Shown in pieces: positions 16,111 to 24,080 of a stretch of DNA of 33,407 nucleotides. Position numbers and translations under genes: made by a program. The notes under the pieces were generated by a model. That model was not told where the DNA came from. It worked only from the letters and a program-made list of their open reading frames with translations, and ran no database searches. How positions within the stretch are numbered: position 1 is the first letter of the stretch; the number at the start of each line of letters is the position of its first letter. Source of the stretch: a virus; the IMG/VR virus record IMGVR_UViG_3300031722_000966, positions 1 to 33,407 of that record; one strand, written 5' to 3'.

Positions 16111-16560
16111 TTAGCGCGTGGCCTTGGTTTTGAGGAAATCTTCCGGGGACACGCCCATGCGGCTGCACATCGCCACTTCTTCCTGGCTCAGGCCATTGCC
16201 GCCGCCATCCTTGCCGTCGGCCTGCTTCTGGAGGAGGGACACGGGCGAAGTCGCATCGAGGTACTCGGTGAGCGCGGCCAGCGTCTGTTTTTCAGCCCAG
16301 GGCTTTTGCGCCGGGACCAAGCGGCCATCGGTCAGGGCCGCCTGCAGTAGCTCGGCATGCTTGGCCTTTTCTGAGGCTAGGGCGGCTTCGGTCTTTTCCT
16401 TGTCGGCGGCCTCCACCTTGGTTTTCAGGGTGTCGCGCTCAGTGGTCAGCGCGGCATTCTGGGTTTTCAGGCCGTCGCGCTCGGCGGTCAGCGCGGCCAT
16501 CTGGGTTTTCAGGCCATCACGCTCGGCAGTCAGGGCTGCGAGCACTTTTTCGTCTGCCAT
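16111..16560 (-). CDS. Internal scaffold protein (Z-like), nested in gene I
   Basis: An in-frame ATG at 16560 inside gene I is preceded by AAGGAGG with 8-base spacing, much stronger than needed by chance. It would yield a 149-aa protein (MADEKVLAALTAERD onward) holding only the coiled-coil scaffold and C-terminal region with GVSPEDFLKTKA. Mu makes its scaffold Z from the same kind of nested start within I, so the family precedent is direct. Confidence 0.8.
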   Translation of the reverse strand: MADEKVLAALTAERDGLKTQMAALTAERDGLKTQNAALTTERDTLKTKVEAADKEKTEAALASEKAKHAELLQAALTDGRLVPAQKPWAEKQTLAALTEYLDATSPVSLLQKQADGKDGGGNGLSQEEVAMCSRMGVSPEDFLKTKATR

Positions 16561-17109
16561 GTTGGCATCCTCCTTGGTTAATAAAACGGAATGTTTGCGG
16601 GCCAGATCGGCCAGCTCTACCAGCGCGTCAAGCCCGTCGAGCGCCGGGGTGTTGGTCAGCGCCACCGAGATGATTTCCAGCACCTCGCCGGTCTTCTCGT
16701 AGTAGGTGAACACCGCGCTGATGTAGCGATACTGCTTTTTTTGGATGAGTTCGGCGGTATCGCCCACCCACGCAATCTGGGTGGCAAACAGGCCTTTGCC
16801 CTCGCGCCACTCCAGAGTGCGCGGAATCCAACCAGCAGCCTCGGCGCGCTGGCCGTTGTATTCACAGCGCAGGCTCTGGTGCTCGAAGTCGATGAGGATG
16901 TCGTTTTTCTGCGCTGCAGCGCGGGCGATCACCTGCGCGGCGATGGCCGCGTCAAGCTGCCAGCCGTCGCAGCAGTGCGGGCGGCCATCAACGGCCCGGA
17001 ACGTCCCGGCGGGCAGCAGGTGGGCCTCAGTCGGCACCACGCCGCCAACGCCTGGCACCAGCTCAAAGGCCAGCGCCGCGATCAATAATTTTTTTGGGTT
17101 TTTGGACAC
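16111..17109 (-). CDS. Capsid maturation protease I with C-terminal scaffold
   Basis: This 332-aa protein starts at a GTG (17109) with AGGAG upstream. Residues 1-180 are the Mu gpI protease domain: FELVPGVGGVVPTEAHLLPAGTF, split as FELVPG and VPTEAHLLPAG, then ILIDFEHQSLRCEYNG and EAAGWIPRTLEWREGKGLFA. The C-terminal half is a coiled coil with three heptad-like repeats (ALTAERDGLKTQ) typical of scaffolds. The protease matures the prohead and removes the scaffold. It opens the leftward late operon, 66.5 bp downstream of a GGAAACGTTTCC palindrome. Confidence 0.92.
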   Translation of the reverse strand: MSKNPKKLLIAALAFELVPGVGGVVPTEAHLLPAGTFRAVDGRPHCCDGWQLDAAIAAQVIARAAAQKNDILIDFEHQSLRCEYNGQRAEAAGWIPRTLEWREGKGLFATQIAWVGDTAELIQKKQYRYISAVFTYYEKTGEVLEIISVALTNTPALDGLDALVELADLARKHSVLLTKEDANMADEKVLAALTAERDGLKTQMAALTAERDGLKTQNAALTTERDTLKTKVEAADKEKTEAALASEKAKHAELLQAALTDGRLVPAQKPWAEKQTLAALTEYLDATSPVSLLQKQADGKDGGGNGLSQEEVAMCSRMGVSPEDFLKTKATR

Positions 17110-17166
17110 GTCAACTCACTCCTGAAAGTGAGGATGAGTTTCATGCGCCGGACTGTTTTGGTCACC

Positions 17167-17184
17167 GCTGGAAACGTTTCCAGC
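17167..17184 (-). promoter_or_regulatory. Late-promoter palindrome 3, upstream of protease gene I
   Basis: GCTGGAAACGTTTCCAGC is identical to copy 1. The centre is 66.5 bp upstream of the GTG of gene I, and a weak -10-like CATGAAACT lies 31-39 bases past the centre. This corresponds to the location of the Mu I promoter, at the start of the capsid genes. Confidence 0.65.
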
Positions 17185-17206
17185 CAGACTTGCGGGGTGT
17201 CATGAG

Positions 17207-17227
17207 AAAACGCGCTGTAGGCGTTTT
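17207..17227. terminator. Hairpin terminator between mor and the late operon
   Basis: AAAACGC (17207-17213) and GCGTTTT (17221-17227) form a 7-bp stem with a 7-base loop, ending in four Ts on each strand. For the leftward early transcript it lies after mor and before the late promoter, so it would separate early from late expression. The T tract is short, so efficiency is uncertain. Confidence 0.5.
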
Positions 17228-17351
17228 GCTGACCAGATGTAGGTTTGCCTACGCCTGTGTCGGAAAGAAGCTCAATTGCGTTTGAAAGCCGTTTGACGGG
17301 GATGTTGATGTGGAGTGAAGACCTGCGTTTGATCATTCACTGTGTTGCACG

Positions 17352-17777
17352 TCAAAAAAGATCGAGTTGCCCAATGATTTTCTGGGCATCAGCGCTGTCA
17401 CGGCAAATATTGAGGATTTGCCGCGATGACAGGCGATAGCGGCGCGCCAGCAGGTTGATGCTCTCGTTTTGTAAATCTTTGCGGATTTGCACATCACGCA
17501 GCCGCAGATAGAGCTTGTCAACCTTTGGTAGCCAGCAGCGGCCCGCCGCATCCATGTGCGGCGCCAGGGTGGCGCGCAGGCGCTGCAGCTCATTGGCATT
17601 GAGCTTAAGCGCGATGGAGGTTTTCATCGGGATGTAAACATTGACACCGCCGTATTCCTTAAGCCATGCGCTGGCCCGGTCAAAACCCAGCGCCCGCACC
17701 ACGGCTCGCAGCACTGCCGGCAGCGTCTTGAGCAGTTCCTCATCAACTTTTTTGTGGGGGCGGCGGGCGCGGGTCAT
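17352..17777 (-). CDS. mor: Mor/C-family transcription activator
   Basis: This 141-aa protein has the Mor layout: an N-terminal dimerisation region (LLKTLPAVLRAVVRALGFDRASAWLKEYGG with the beta-strand VNVYIP), then a C-terminal helix-turn-helix in SINLLARRYRLSSRQILNICRD. Mor of Mu binds a dyad near -44 of the middle promoter and recruits RNA polymerase; C acts similarly at late promoters. Only one Mor/C gene is present here, as in simpler Mu relatives. It sits just before the leftward late operon and is the best candidate to bind the four GGAAACGTTTCC sites. Confidence 0.9.
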   Translation of the reverse strand: MTRARRPHKKVDEELLKTLPAVLRAVVRALGFDRASAWLKEYGGVNVYIPMKTSIALKLNANELQRLRATLAPHMDAAGRCWLPKVDKLYLRLRDVQIRKDLQNESINLLARRYRLSSRQILNICRDSADAQKIIGQLDLF

Positions 17778-17780
17778 GGC

Positions 17781-18251
17781 TTACTCGCGTCCCTGCCAGC
17801 TTTTGAGGGCTTCGGTGATTTGCTGACACTCGGTCACGGCCAAGCTGTCTAGGTCAGGCACCGGGCGGGCGACCTGCCGGGCGCAAAAGTTCAGCAGCGC
17901 GCCCCGACTGGCCTGCGCCACCTTTCCCGCCTGCCCGAGCTTTCCCCACAGGCGCACCAGCAGCGCAATGCGCGGTGGCACCGGCTTGTCCTGCGCGGCG
18001 GCGGCACCACGGCCTGCAGCAGGCGCAAACGACTTCTTGCGGGGCCATCCGCGCTTTTCGTAATCGTCGAGCACGCTGCTGAGCTGGATCACCTGCATCG
18101 TGCTGGCCGACACCCGGCCCTGCGAGGGCTTTGCGCCGTGGCGCTGCAGCAGGTCGCGGTGCAGCTCGTCAGACCAGCCCGGCAGATTCTTGAGTCCCCA
18201 GCCCTTGGCAATGCCCACGAGCTGCAGGTAGTGTTTGACCAGCGTGCTCAT
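17781..18251 (-). CDS. gemA: GemA-like regulatory protein (DUF1018)
   Basis: In this 156-aa protein the opening VKHYLQLVGIAKGWGLKNLPGW, the ASTMQVIQLSSVLDDYEKRGWPRKK segment (split as STMQVIQLSSVLDDYEKRG) and a terminal ECQQITEALKSWQ match the DUF1018/GemA family. GemA of Mu alters host gene expression and DNA superhelicity early in infection. It lies between DUF3164 and mor, exactly as in many Mu relatives, and overlaps DUF3164 by 4 bp. It lacks a catalytic motif. Confidence 0.88.
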   Translation of the reverse strand: MSTLVKHYLQLVGIAKGWGLKNLPGWSDELHRDLLQRHGAKPSQGRVSASTMQVIQLSSVLDDYEKRGWPRKKSFAPAAGRGAAAAQDKPVPPRIALLVRLWGKLGQAGKVAQASRGALLNFCARQVARPVPDLDSLAVTECQQITEALKSWQGRE

Positions 18252-18877
18252 ACGACCGCCGCAATGTCAAGGCTGATGGGCTGGTACTGATCGGTGGTGC
18301 CGATGCGCTCGTAAAAGCGCACGTACTCCTTGCTCCCGACCACCTGCAGGCTCTCGCCGATGGCCTGCATGGCGCGCAGCCACTTCTCGTGGCGGATGTC
18401 CAGGCGGCGCAGGCCCAGCACGCGCCCGGTGTTGATCTTGCCTTCCTTGTCGGTGGCAAAGGCGGACTGCACCAGCACTTTAATCTCGTCGCGGCTGCCC
18501 TGCGACCAGTCGGTGATGCACTCGTCCACCAGGTGCTTGGCCGCTTGCAGGCGCTCGTCAAACACCATGTGCTCGGCAATGGCCACCTGCACCTTGAAGG
18601 CACCATCGAAGCTGTACAGCGTCAGGTTGCCCTTCTTGCCGCCCAGGGCCACGCCGTACTCCTCGGCGGACAAATCGACAAAGGCGTTGATGTCCTCGAA
18701 CACGCGGATTTTGAATGCCCGCAGGTTGGCGCTGACGATGCGCGCCTGAGCGGCCAGCTCGCGCACCAGCTCGTCGCGGGCACGGTCGATGGGCTTAATC
18801 ATGGATTCAGGCACCAGGCAGCCTTTGGCGTCGGCGCGGTAGCCCGCCGGAATGGTGACGTTGTTGTTTTGAGACAT
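18248..18877 (-). CDS. DUF3164 family protein (early Mu-like gene)
   Basis: This 209-aa protein has the family hallmarks IPAGYRADAKGCLVPESMIKP near the N-terminus (shown in part: AGYRADAKGCLVPE), a central KGNLTLYSFDGAFKVQVA, and DIRHEKWLRAMQAI with ISLDIAAV near the end. DUF3164 is widespread in Mu-like phages between B and gemA; its molecular role is unknown. GGAGTAACC precedes the ATG. Confidence 0.88.
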   Translation of the reverse strand: MSQNNNVTIPAGYRADAKGCLVPESMIKPIDRARDELVRELAAQARIVSANLRAFKIRVFEDINAFVDLSAEEYGVALGGKKGNLTLYSFDGAFKVQVAIAEHMVFDERLQAAKHLVDECITDWSQGSRDEIKVLVQSAFATDKEGKINTGRVLGLRRLDIRHEKWLRAMQAIGESLQVVGSKEYVRFYERIGTTDQYQPISLDIAAVV

Positions 18878-18880
18878 GGG

Positions 18881-19072
18881 TTACTCCTTGTTTTTTTGGG
18901 TGAGAGGAACATAACTAGCGCAAAAGGGCACACGCTGGCCATTGCGCAAACTAGGCGCCTGGACGAAATCGCTGGCGCCCTGGCGCAGGGCCGTCATGCG
19001 CGGGAAGGTGGTCAGCGGTTCGTACTCGCGGCGCGGCGCCCGCTGCGCTGGTTGACTCGTTTTTTTCGACAT
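18881..19072 (-). CDS. Small hypothetical early protein
   Basis: The protein is 63 aa from the ATG at 19072, chosen because AAGGAG lies six bases upstream; an earlier ATG overlaps the B gene without a ribosome binding site. The protein is basic and proline-rich (MSKKTSQPAQRAPRREYEPL) with no recognised domain. It sits tightly between B and DUF3164, so it is probably translated. Its role is unknown. Confidence 0.65.
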   Translation of the reverse strand: MSKKTSQPAQRAPRREYEPLTTFPRMTALRQGASDFVQAPSLRNGQRVPFCASYVPLTQKNKE

Positions 19073-19082
19073 GGCGGACTCC

Positions 19083-20105
19083 TTAAGCAACGGGTTGCAG
19101 GCTCTTGGCAGGTTTGGTTTCAGGGCTCAGCGAGGCCAGGCACAGCGACTGCACCGCCACGGCATCGACCAGCTCCACGGTCAGCGCGTGACCGCGCCGG
19201 AACTGCTTGATGCCTGCAATCAAGCCCTCGGACAACATCCGGGCACTGCCCTTGCTGTAAGCGTGCAGGCGGTCAATCACTGCATCGGGTACATCCTCGG
19301 TGCCGAAGGCGGACTGCACCAGGGCCGCTGCGTCATCTTTGGTGATGCACTTCAGCGTCTTGGGCCAGAACCCGGTGCGGCTGCGAATCTGGTCGAACTG
19401 CCCTTGCAGCGGCTGGATCAGGCTGTGCAAATGCTCCGTGCCGCACAGCACGATGCCCACGTTTGCGATGTCGCGCAAACGGCGCAGCGTGTGAAGCTGC
19501 TTGGGCGTCAACGTCTCGGCCTCATCGACAACCAGCAGGCTGTCGGTGTTGCGCAGGGCATCGACCACGGCGCTGAACTTGTCGTCGATGCTGCCCCGGC
19601 CGTCAGACCCGGCAACCACGCGCGCCAGCAGCTTGACCAGGCTCTGCGGCGTCATGGTGGGCGTGGCCTCAATCAGGTGGGTGTTGGGGTGCGTGGCGGC
19701 GTAGTGCTTGAGCGCGAAGGTCTTGCCCACGCCAACAAAGCCCGTGAACATCGTGAAATTCTTGTAGCGCCTGGCCATGTTGCAGCTGGTCGTGGCAACG
19801 CGGTACACGCTGGTTTCGACAGGGTTCACCACGTCGCCGCTGGTCTCGTCAGCGTGCTGCATGGCCGACTGCAAAGGCACCAGCAGCTTGGTCGGGCTGG
19901 TGGCATACACGCCCTTCAAAATCTGGTTCAGGCTGCTGGCCGACACGCGGGCCAGCCGGGCCAGCGCCGCCTGCGAGTAGTTGCGCTCGCCCATCCACTG
20001 CTTGATGAGCGCGATCAGGGCCACATCGTCAGCGCTGTAATGCGCAGGCCACGAAGGGATAGTGTGGGCGATGTGGGCGGTGGTTTGTTGTTCTGCTGTC
20101 GTCAT
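19083..20105 (-). CDS. DNA transposition protein B, AAA+ ATPase
   Basis: This 340-aa protein has an N-terminal helix-turn-helix at ~43-65 (YSQAALARLARVSASSLNQI), the Walker A motif GFVGVGKT at 122-129, the Walker B LLVVDEAE at 190-197 and a sensor-like IVLCGT near 220. This is the MuB/TniB type: an ATP-dependent DNA-binding protein that captures target DNA, activates transposase A and gives target immunity. It follows A with a 20-bp gap, in the standard A-B order. Confidence 0.93.
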   Translation of the reverse strand: MTTAEQQTTAHIAHTIPSWPAHYSADDVALIALIKQWMGERNYSQAALARLARVSASSLNQILKGVYATSPTKLLVPLQSAMQHADETSGDVVNPVETSVYRVATTSCNMARRYKNFTMFTGFVGVGKTFALKHYAATHPNTHLIEATPTMTPQSLVKLLARVVAGSDGRGSIDDKFSAVVDALRNTDSLLVVDEAETLTPKQLHTLRRLRDIANVGIVLCGTEHLHSLIQPLQGQFDQIRSRTGFWPKTLKCITKDDAAALVQSAFGTEDVPDAVIDRLHAYSKGSARMLSEGLIAGIKQFRRGHALTVELVDAVAVQSLCLASLSPETKPAKSLQPVA

Positions 20106-20125
20106 GATTTATCCAATTTTTCTGT

Positions 20126-21796
20126 TCAGTGGGTGGGGTAAGAATCGAACGTCAAGTCCAGCACCAGCGGCGGCGGGCGGCTGCCGGTGTCTTCGATCAA
20201 CTGCCAGTCGCCTTCCAGGGCGCGCATGGCGCCATCGGCCACGGCATCCATGTCGATCACAGGCTGGGTACGGGCCTTGGCCTCAAGGGTCTTCTTCTCC
20301 AGGCGACCGAGCTTGTCCTTGAGCGCCTTTTGCTCCTTGTCTGCCAGGAACGAATCGCTCACCACGCCCATCGTCTGCACCAGCGGTGCGTCGCAAATCA
20401 GTTGCCCCTTGTCGTTGCGGATGGTCACGCTGTGGTGGTTGAGGATGTCGTACTCCACCAGCACTTCCATGCCGTTCCAGGCGTGCAGGTCGGCATGCAG
20501 GTAGCGCCGGTTGTGCAGCAGCACGGCGGCGCGCTGCACCTTGCGCCGCTCGCAGGGGCGGGCCATCTCGGCGGCGCTGGCGTGGGGCGCGATCGGATCG
20601 AGCGCGGTCCACTCCTGGGCGCGGGTCACGCGCTTGTCTTCCGGGTGGGCGCGCTGGTGGTAGTCGTGGGCCAGCCAGTCGTTGTAGGCATCGACAAACT
20701 GCGCCAGGCTGGGCGGGATGACCTTGCAGCTGTCGATGTCGCGCGCCGTCTTGCCCAGCACCTCCTGGGACATGTCGGGACCGCAGTAGAAGGCGGGCTT
20801 CCAGGTCTTGAGGAAGTCGTCGCGCACGATGCGGTGGTAGCGCTCGATGTGCCCCTTGCCCTTGGGGTTGCGCGGAATCGAGTGGATGACGGCCTGCACC
20901 CCGGCGCGCCGGTAGTAGCTGGTGTCTTCCAGCTCGGTCAGCCGGTTTTTGTAGCCCGAGCCGTTGTCGATGTAGATGATGGGCGGCACATGGCCCCAGC
21001 GCTCAAAAATCTCGGCCCAGCCCATCATGATGTCGTAGCCGCCCTCGTGGGCCATGATGCGGTAGCCCACCAGGTAGCGGCTGCGCAGGTCGATCACATG
21101 CATGATCTCGGCCCGCCAGGTCTTGCCCGTCACCGGGTGAGCCAGGTACACGTCGGCGCGGTAGCCGTCGGCCATGTAGATCGAACCGGCGTTCAAATTG
21201 CGCGTGTGGCGCTGCACAAACGACCTTTGCTGCTGCTTGTGAAGGTCTTTGCCCAGGCGCGCCGCAGAGTTGGCCCCCAGCTGGGCGGGCAGCGCATCAA
21301 GGTAGTTCTTGACCTGCTCATAGGTGCAGTCAAACGCCCACTTGCGCCGCAAGTCCCGATGCACCGCCGCCATGCTGGGCTTGCTGGGCGCGTTGTAGAT
21401 TTCAACCGCCATGACTTCCCAGCCGCCCTCCACGCGCACGCGGCCCTTGTGCTTTGGCGCCAGCGCCACCTTGCCGCCGTCTTTGTCCATCAACACCCAG
21501 CTTTGCAAAACGCTGCGGCTGATGAAGTCGCGCCCGCCCTTGATGGACTGGGCCAGCGCATCCATCACCGCCGGGTGCAGCCGCCTGGTCTTGTAGCGCA
21601 GCTCCAACGCCTTGATGGCCATGTCAATCGACACGCCGGGTATGGCAATGGCCCGAATCTCTTCGACGATCACCTTGCGCCGCTGCGCCACCGAAGCGGC
21701 GCGCGCGGTCGGGTTGAACACATCGCTTCGGCTGATCAGTTGCGCCCTGGTGGCAGGCACTTTCGTGACGATGGCACGCACAGCACTGTTACGCAT
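20126..21796 (-). CDS. Transposase A, DDE family (MuA-like)
   Basis: The protein is 556 aa from the ATG at 21796 (CAGGAG upstream). Candidate catalytic residues are D210 in YMADGYRADV, D277 in IYIDNGSGYKN and E318 in KGKGHIERYHR. D210 and D277 are 67 residues apart, the same as in MuA. N-terminal helix-turn-helix regions should bind the phage ends, and a Mu-type C-terminal beta domain (ADLHAWNGMEVLVEYD) follows the core. The terminal helices likely contact B. Part of the coding sequence (21089-21177) is duplicated in the gene at 24077-24412. Confidence 0.95.
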   Translation of the reverse strand: MRNSAVRAIVTKVPATRAQLISRSDVFNPTARAASVAQRRKVIVEEIRAIAIPGVSIDMAIKALELRYKTRRLHPAVMDALAQSIKGGRDFISRSVLQSWVLMDKDGGKVALAPKHKGRVRVEGGWEVMAVEIYNAPSKPSMAAVHRDLRRKWAFDCTYEQVKNYLDALPAQLGANSAARLGKDLHKQQQRSFVQRHTRNLNAGSIYMADGYRADVYLAHPVTGKTWRAEIMHVIDLRSRYLVGYRIMAHEGGYDIMMGWAEIFERWGHVPPIIYIDNGSGYKNRLTELEDTSYYRRAGVQAVIHSIPRNPKGKGHIERYHRIVRDDFLKTWKPAFYCGPDMSQEVLGKTARDIDSCKVIPPSLAQFVDAYNDWLAHDYHQRAHPEDKRVTRAQEWTALDPIAPHASAAEMARPCERRKVQRAAVLLHNRRYLHADLHAWNGMEVLVEYDILNHHSVTIRNDKGQLICDAPLVQTMGVVSDSFLADKEQKALKDKLGRLEKKTLEAKARTQPVIDMDAVADGAMRALEGDWQLIEDTGSRPPPLVLDLTFDSYPTH

Positions 21797-22373
21797 GGTT
21801 TTGCTCCTGTTCTTTTTCGTGTTCAGTTGGATCAAACTCGATCCGAATGGCCTCGGACTTCGCCAAGGCATCGAGGTAATCGCTGTTGGTGGCCGTCAGC
21901 ACATGAGCAGGCACCAGCGCGACCAACTGCTCGGGGCCTTCAGGCACGCCGTCGATCTTTTCGAGCCAAACCTGCACCGTGCGCATGCCCAAAAAGCCGG
22001 GGCGCAGACCCAACGCACGCAGCGCCTGGTGCTGGTCAGTGCGCAGGCCGCTGGCCCGGCGCGACATCTCGCCCCGTGCCAGCAATTCGCTAATAGCCTG
22101 CTGCTGGCTCAAACCAATGTCCTCCGTCAAGCGGCAATACACGGCCAGGCACACCGTCATGCGGTGGCTGGCGGCGGCCTTCTCGTTTTCGGGCAGCACG
22201 ACCCAGCGGATGGCCGCATTGTTGTGGTGCTCGCGGGCTGCTTGGTTAACCAACACCAGCTCCATCAGCTCGTCAATCTTCTGGCGCGCCTCTTCGCTCA
22301 AAAAGGCGAACCGGCTCAGTTGCAAGCTCTTGAGCAATTTTTCAGGCGTGTACTTGAAAGCTTTGCGCGGCAT
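21789..22373 (-). CDS. Hypothetical early protein upstream of transposase A
   Basis: The protein is 194 aa from the ATG at 22373, preferred because AAGGAG lies 8 bases upstream, whereas the ATG/GTG candidates at 22379/22382 are too close to it. It is mainly helical, with KYTPEKLLKSLQLSRFAFLS near the start, a central HRMTVCLAVYCRLTEDIGLSQQQAISELL resembling a small helical regulator, and an acidic end. No family is recognised. It overlaps the transposase gene by 8 bp, so it is expressed with A. Confidence 0.75.
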   Translation of the reverse strand: MPRKAFKYTPEKLLKSLQLSRFAFLSEEARQKIDELMELVLVNQAAREHHNNAAIRWVVLPENEKAAASHRMTVCLAVYCRLTEDIGLSQQQAISELLARGEMSRRASGLRTDQHQALRALGLRPGFLGMRTVQVWLEKIDGVPEGPEQLVALVPAHVLTATNSDYLDALAKSEAIRIEFDPTEHEKEQEQNHA

Positions 22374-22378
22374 GGCCA

Positions 22379-23533
22379 TCACTCCTTTGCCTTGTTGGGG
22401 GAACCCTTGGGGCGGCCCGCCTTGCGCGGGGCGGCGTCCTGGGCAGCGGTCTTGATGTTGGTGTGGCGGCTGGCCAGCGTGGTGCGCAGCAGGCTCAGCT
22501 CGGCCAGGAAGTGATTGGCCTCGTCGGCGGTGAACAGCCCGGCCTTGAAGTCCTCGACGGACTCGGGAATGAACCCATCGCCCATTTCGCGCAGGCGCTC
22601 AATCAGCAGCATGGCTCGCGCCAGCACGGACTGTGAGGAAAACCACAGGCTGTGAAAGCGGGCCTGGAACTCGCCCTCGGGAAGGCCAGCCTCATCGCTC
22701 AGCGCGTTGGCCATAGTGCCCAGCTCGTCGAGAGCGGCGGCGCAGTGGCTGTCGAGCAGCGCCGTCTGCTGGCGCACCACGTTGGTCTCCATCGAGTACG
22801 ACGGGTTGACCACCTGGGCCGCCTTGAGCGTGTCGATCAGGTCTTCCTTGGCTTCGAGCTGCACTTCTAGGCGGTTGGCGCGCTGGCGCTCTTCCTGCGC
22901 GTCGTTGACCAGGACGACGGCTTGCTGCTGCAGCGCCTCTTTTTCTTTGGCGTGCCGAACGATGATGGATTCGGCCAAGTCGATCAGCCCTTCTTTATCG
23001 CCCGCCTTGGCCGCTTCGATCAGCGCCAGGCGCTCGTCATCGGGCAGCTTGCGGTACTGGCGCAGTTCGCGGTAGCCGATGCCGATGCGTTGCATTTGGT
23101 CGAGAGCCTGTTCACCAAATGCACGCAGGTTGGCAATGTCCTGATTCGCCTTCTCATCCGAGATGCCCAGCAGGCCGCAGAACTCTTCCCACGTTCCCTG
23201 AAGGACAACCCCAAACGTGTTTGGTGCAGCCATCCCCTTCAAAGCCCGATAAAGCTTGCTTTCCTTGACGTATGCGAGCTTGGAAACTCCAATCGTTTGG
23301 GAAATTTGCCGGATCGCATCGGCAGCTTGAGCCTGACCGAGCAACTGGTTGATCAAGTCGCGCCCCTGCGCATCGCTGGCCGCCGCAGCGGGCGGCATGC
23401 TGACCATTGCCGTCAGCCGAGCGTTCTGGTTGGCCGTCTCGGTGTCCCGCACAGGAACAGCGACGGGGTGCAAACGCACAATCGGCTGGGCCGCGCCCAT
23501 GCCCAAAATGTCCAGGTCGATTTCCCCACTCAT
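22379..23533 (-). CDS. Hypothetical early protein, coiled coil with AT-hook-like tail
   Basis: This 384-aa protein opens with MSGEIDLDILGMGA, a motif shared with the next upstream gene. Residues ~65-185 include ISQTIGVSKLAYVKESKLY and TWEEFCGLLGISDEKANQDI, which look like DNA-binding helices. Residues ~195-245 are coiled coil, and the C-terminus KAGRPKGSPNKAK resembles an AT-hook. A nucleoid- or phage-DNA-binding function is suggested by these features but not demonstrated. It overlaps both neighbours and belongs to the early operon. Confidence 0.75.
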   Translation of the reverse strand: MSGEIDLDILGMGAAQPIVRLHPVAVPVRDTETANQNARLTAMVSMPPAAAASDAQGRDLINQLLGQAQAADAIRQISQTIGVSKLAYVKESKLYRALKGMAAPNTFGVVLQGTWEEFCGLLGISDEKANQDIANLRAFGEQALDQMQRIGIGYRELRQYRKLPDDERLALIEAAKAGDKEGLIDLAESIIVRHAKEKEALQQQAVVLVNDAQEERQRANRLEVQLEAKEDLIDTLKAAQVVNPSYSMETNVVRQQTALLDSHCAAALDELGTMANALSDEAGLPEGEFQARFHSLWFSSQSVLARAMLLIERLREMGDGFIPESVEDFKAGLFTADEANHFLAELSLLRTTLASRHTNIKTAAQDAAPRKAGRPKGSPNKAKE

Positions 23534-23829
23534 GATGGTGCTCCTGGTTTTTTGGCACCGCCGGTCTCACGTTTCTCAGCGGACTCCAGTGCCACAAACA
23601 CCAGCAACATCTGGCATGCTTTGAACGCATCCTTGGTGGACTTTTTCATCCACTGGACAGCGTCATCAGCATTGCCGTGCATCTGAATCAGAGTTTGGGC
23701 AGCTTGGGCATCGGATCGGCCATCCATCACATCGGCCAACAGGCGCAGCAACTTGGCGTTGTAGTTGTTCAGAGAGATTTCTTGGCTCATCTTTTTGCCC
23801 AGAATGTCTAGGTTGATTGGTCCGGTCAT
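23530..23829 (-). CDS. Hypothetical early protein sharing an LDILG N-terminal motif
   Basis: This 99-aa protein begins MTGPINLDILGKKMS, closely echoing MSGEIDLDILGMG of the following gene, which also supports the start chosen. The rest is helical (NNYNAKLLRLLADVMDGRSDAQ; a central WMKKSTKDAFKACQMLLVFVALES). No known domain. It overlaps both neighbours by 4 bp, and GAAGGA precedes the start. Confidence 0.72.
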   Translation of the reverse strand: MTGPINLDILGKKMSQEISLNNYNAKLLRLLADVMDGRSDAQAAQTLIQMHGNADDAVQWMKKSTKDAFKACQMLLVFVALESAEKRETGGAKKPGAPS

Positions 23830-24080
23830 GACGGTTGTCCTTCTGTAGTGGCGGCGGTTGGGGTGGCGCCAATTTCCACCTTGGTTCGGCGGTGGTGGTA
23901 GCGCTTGCTGCTGGTGGGCTGGCGCTCGGCCATCTCGGCCAAGGCGGTGAACTGCTGGGCCAGTCGGCGCAGCTCATCAGGGCGGACTTCGAGTCCGTTG
24001 AAGGGCTCGGAGTCGAGCGTCACCAGCGGCTGGCCGAGGCGGCAGCGGCTGATGGTGGCGGCCAGGCGAGCAGTGCTCAT
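23826..24080 (-). CDS. Small hypothetical early protein
   Basis: The protein is 84 aa from the ATG at 24080, which overlaps the preceding stop by 4 bp; the longer frame lies in the other gene's shadow. The sequence STARLAATISRCRLGQPLVT followed by helical ELRRLAQQFTALAEMAE and a basic SSKRYHHRRTK suggests a small nucleic-acid or protein-binding factor. No family recognised. Confidence 0.65.
   Translation of the reverse strand: MSTARLAATISRCRLGQPLVTLDSEPFNGLEVRPDELRRLAQQFTALAEMAERQPTSSKRYHHRRTKVEIGATPTAATTEGQPS

Noticed and set aside
17082-17336. 84-aa minus-strand frame between mor and gene I
   Set aside because: It overlaps the proposed terminator, the late palindrome and the start of gene I, has no convincing ribosome binding site, and its protein looks random.
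20129-22093. 654-aa plus-strand frame opposite transposase A
   Set aside because: It is an antisense shadow of a strongly supported DDE transposase in GC-rich DNA; the protein is His/Val/Ala-rich without domains.
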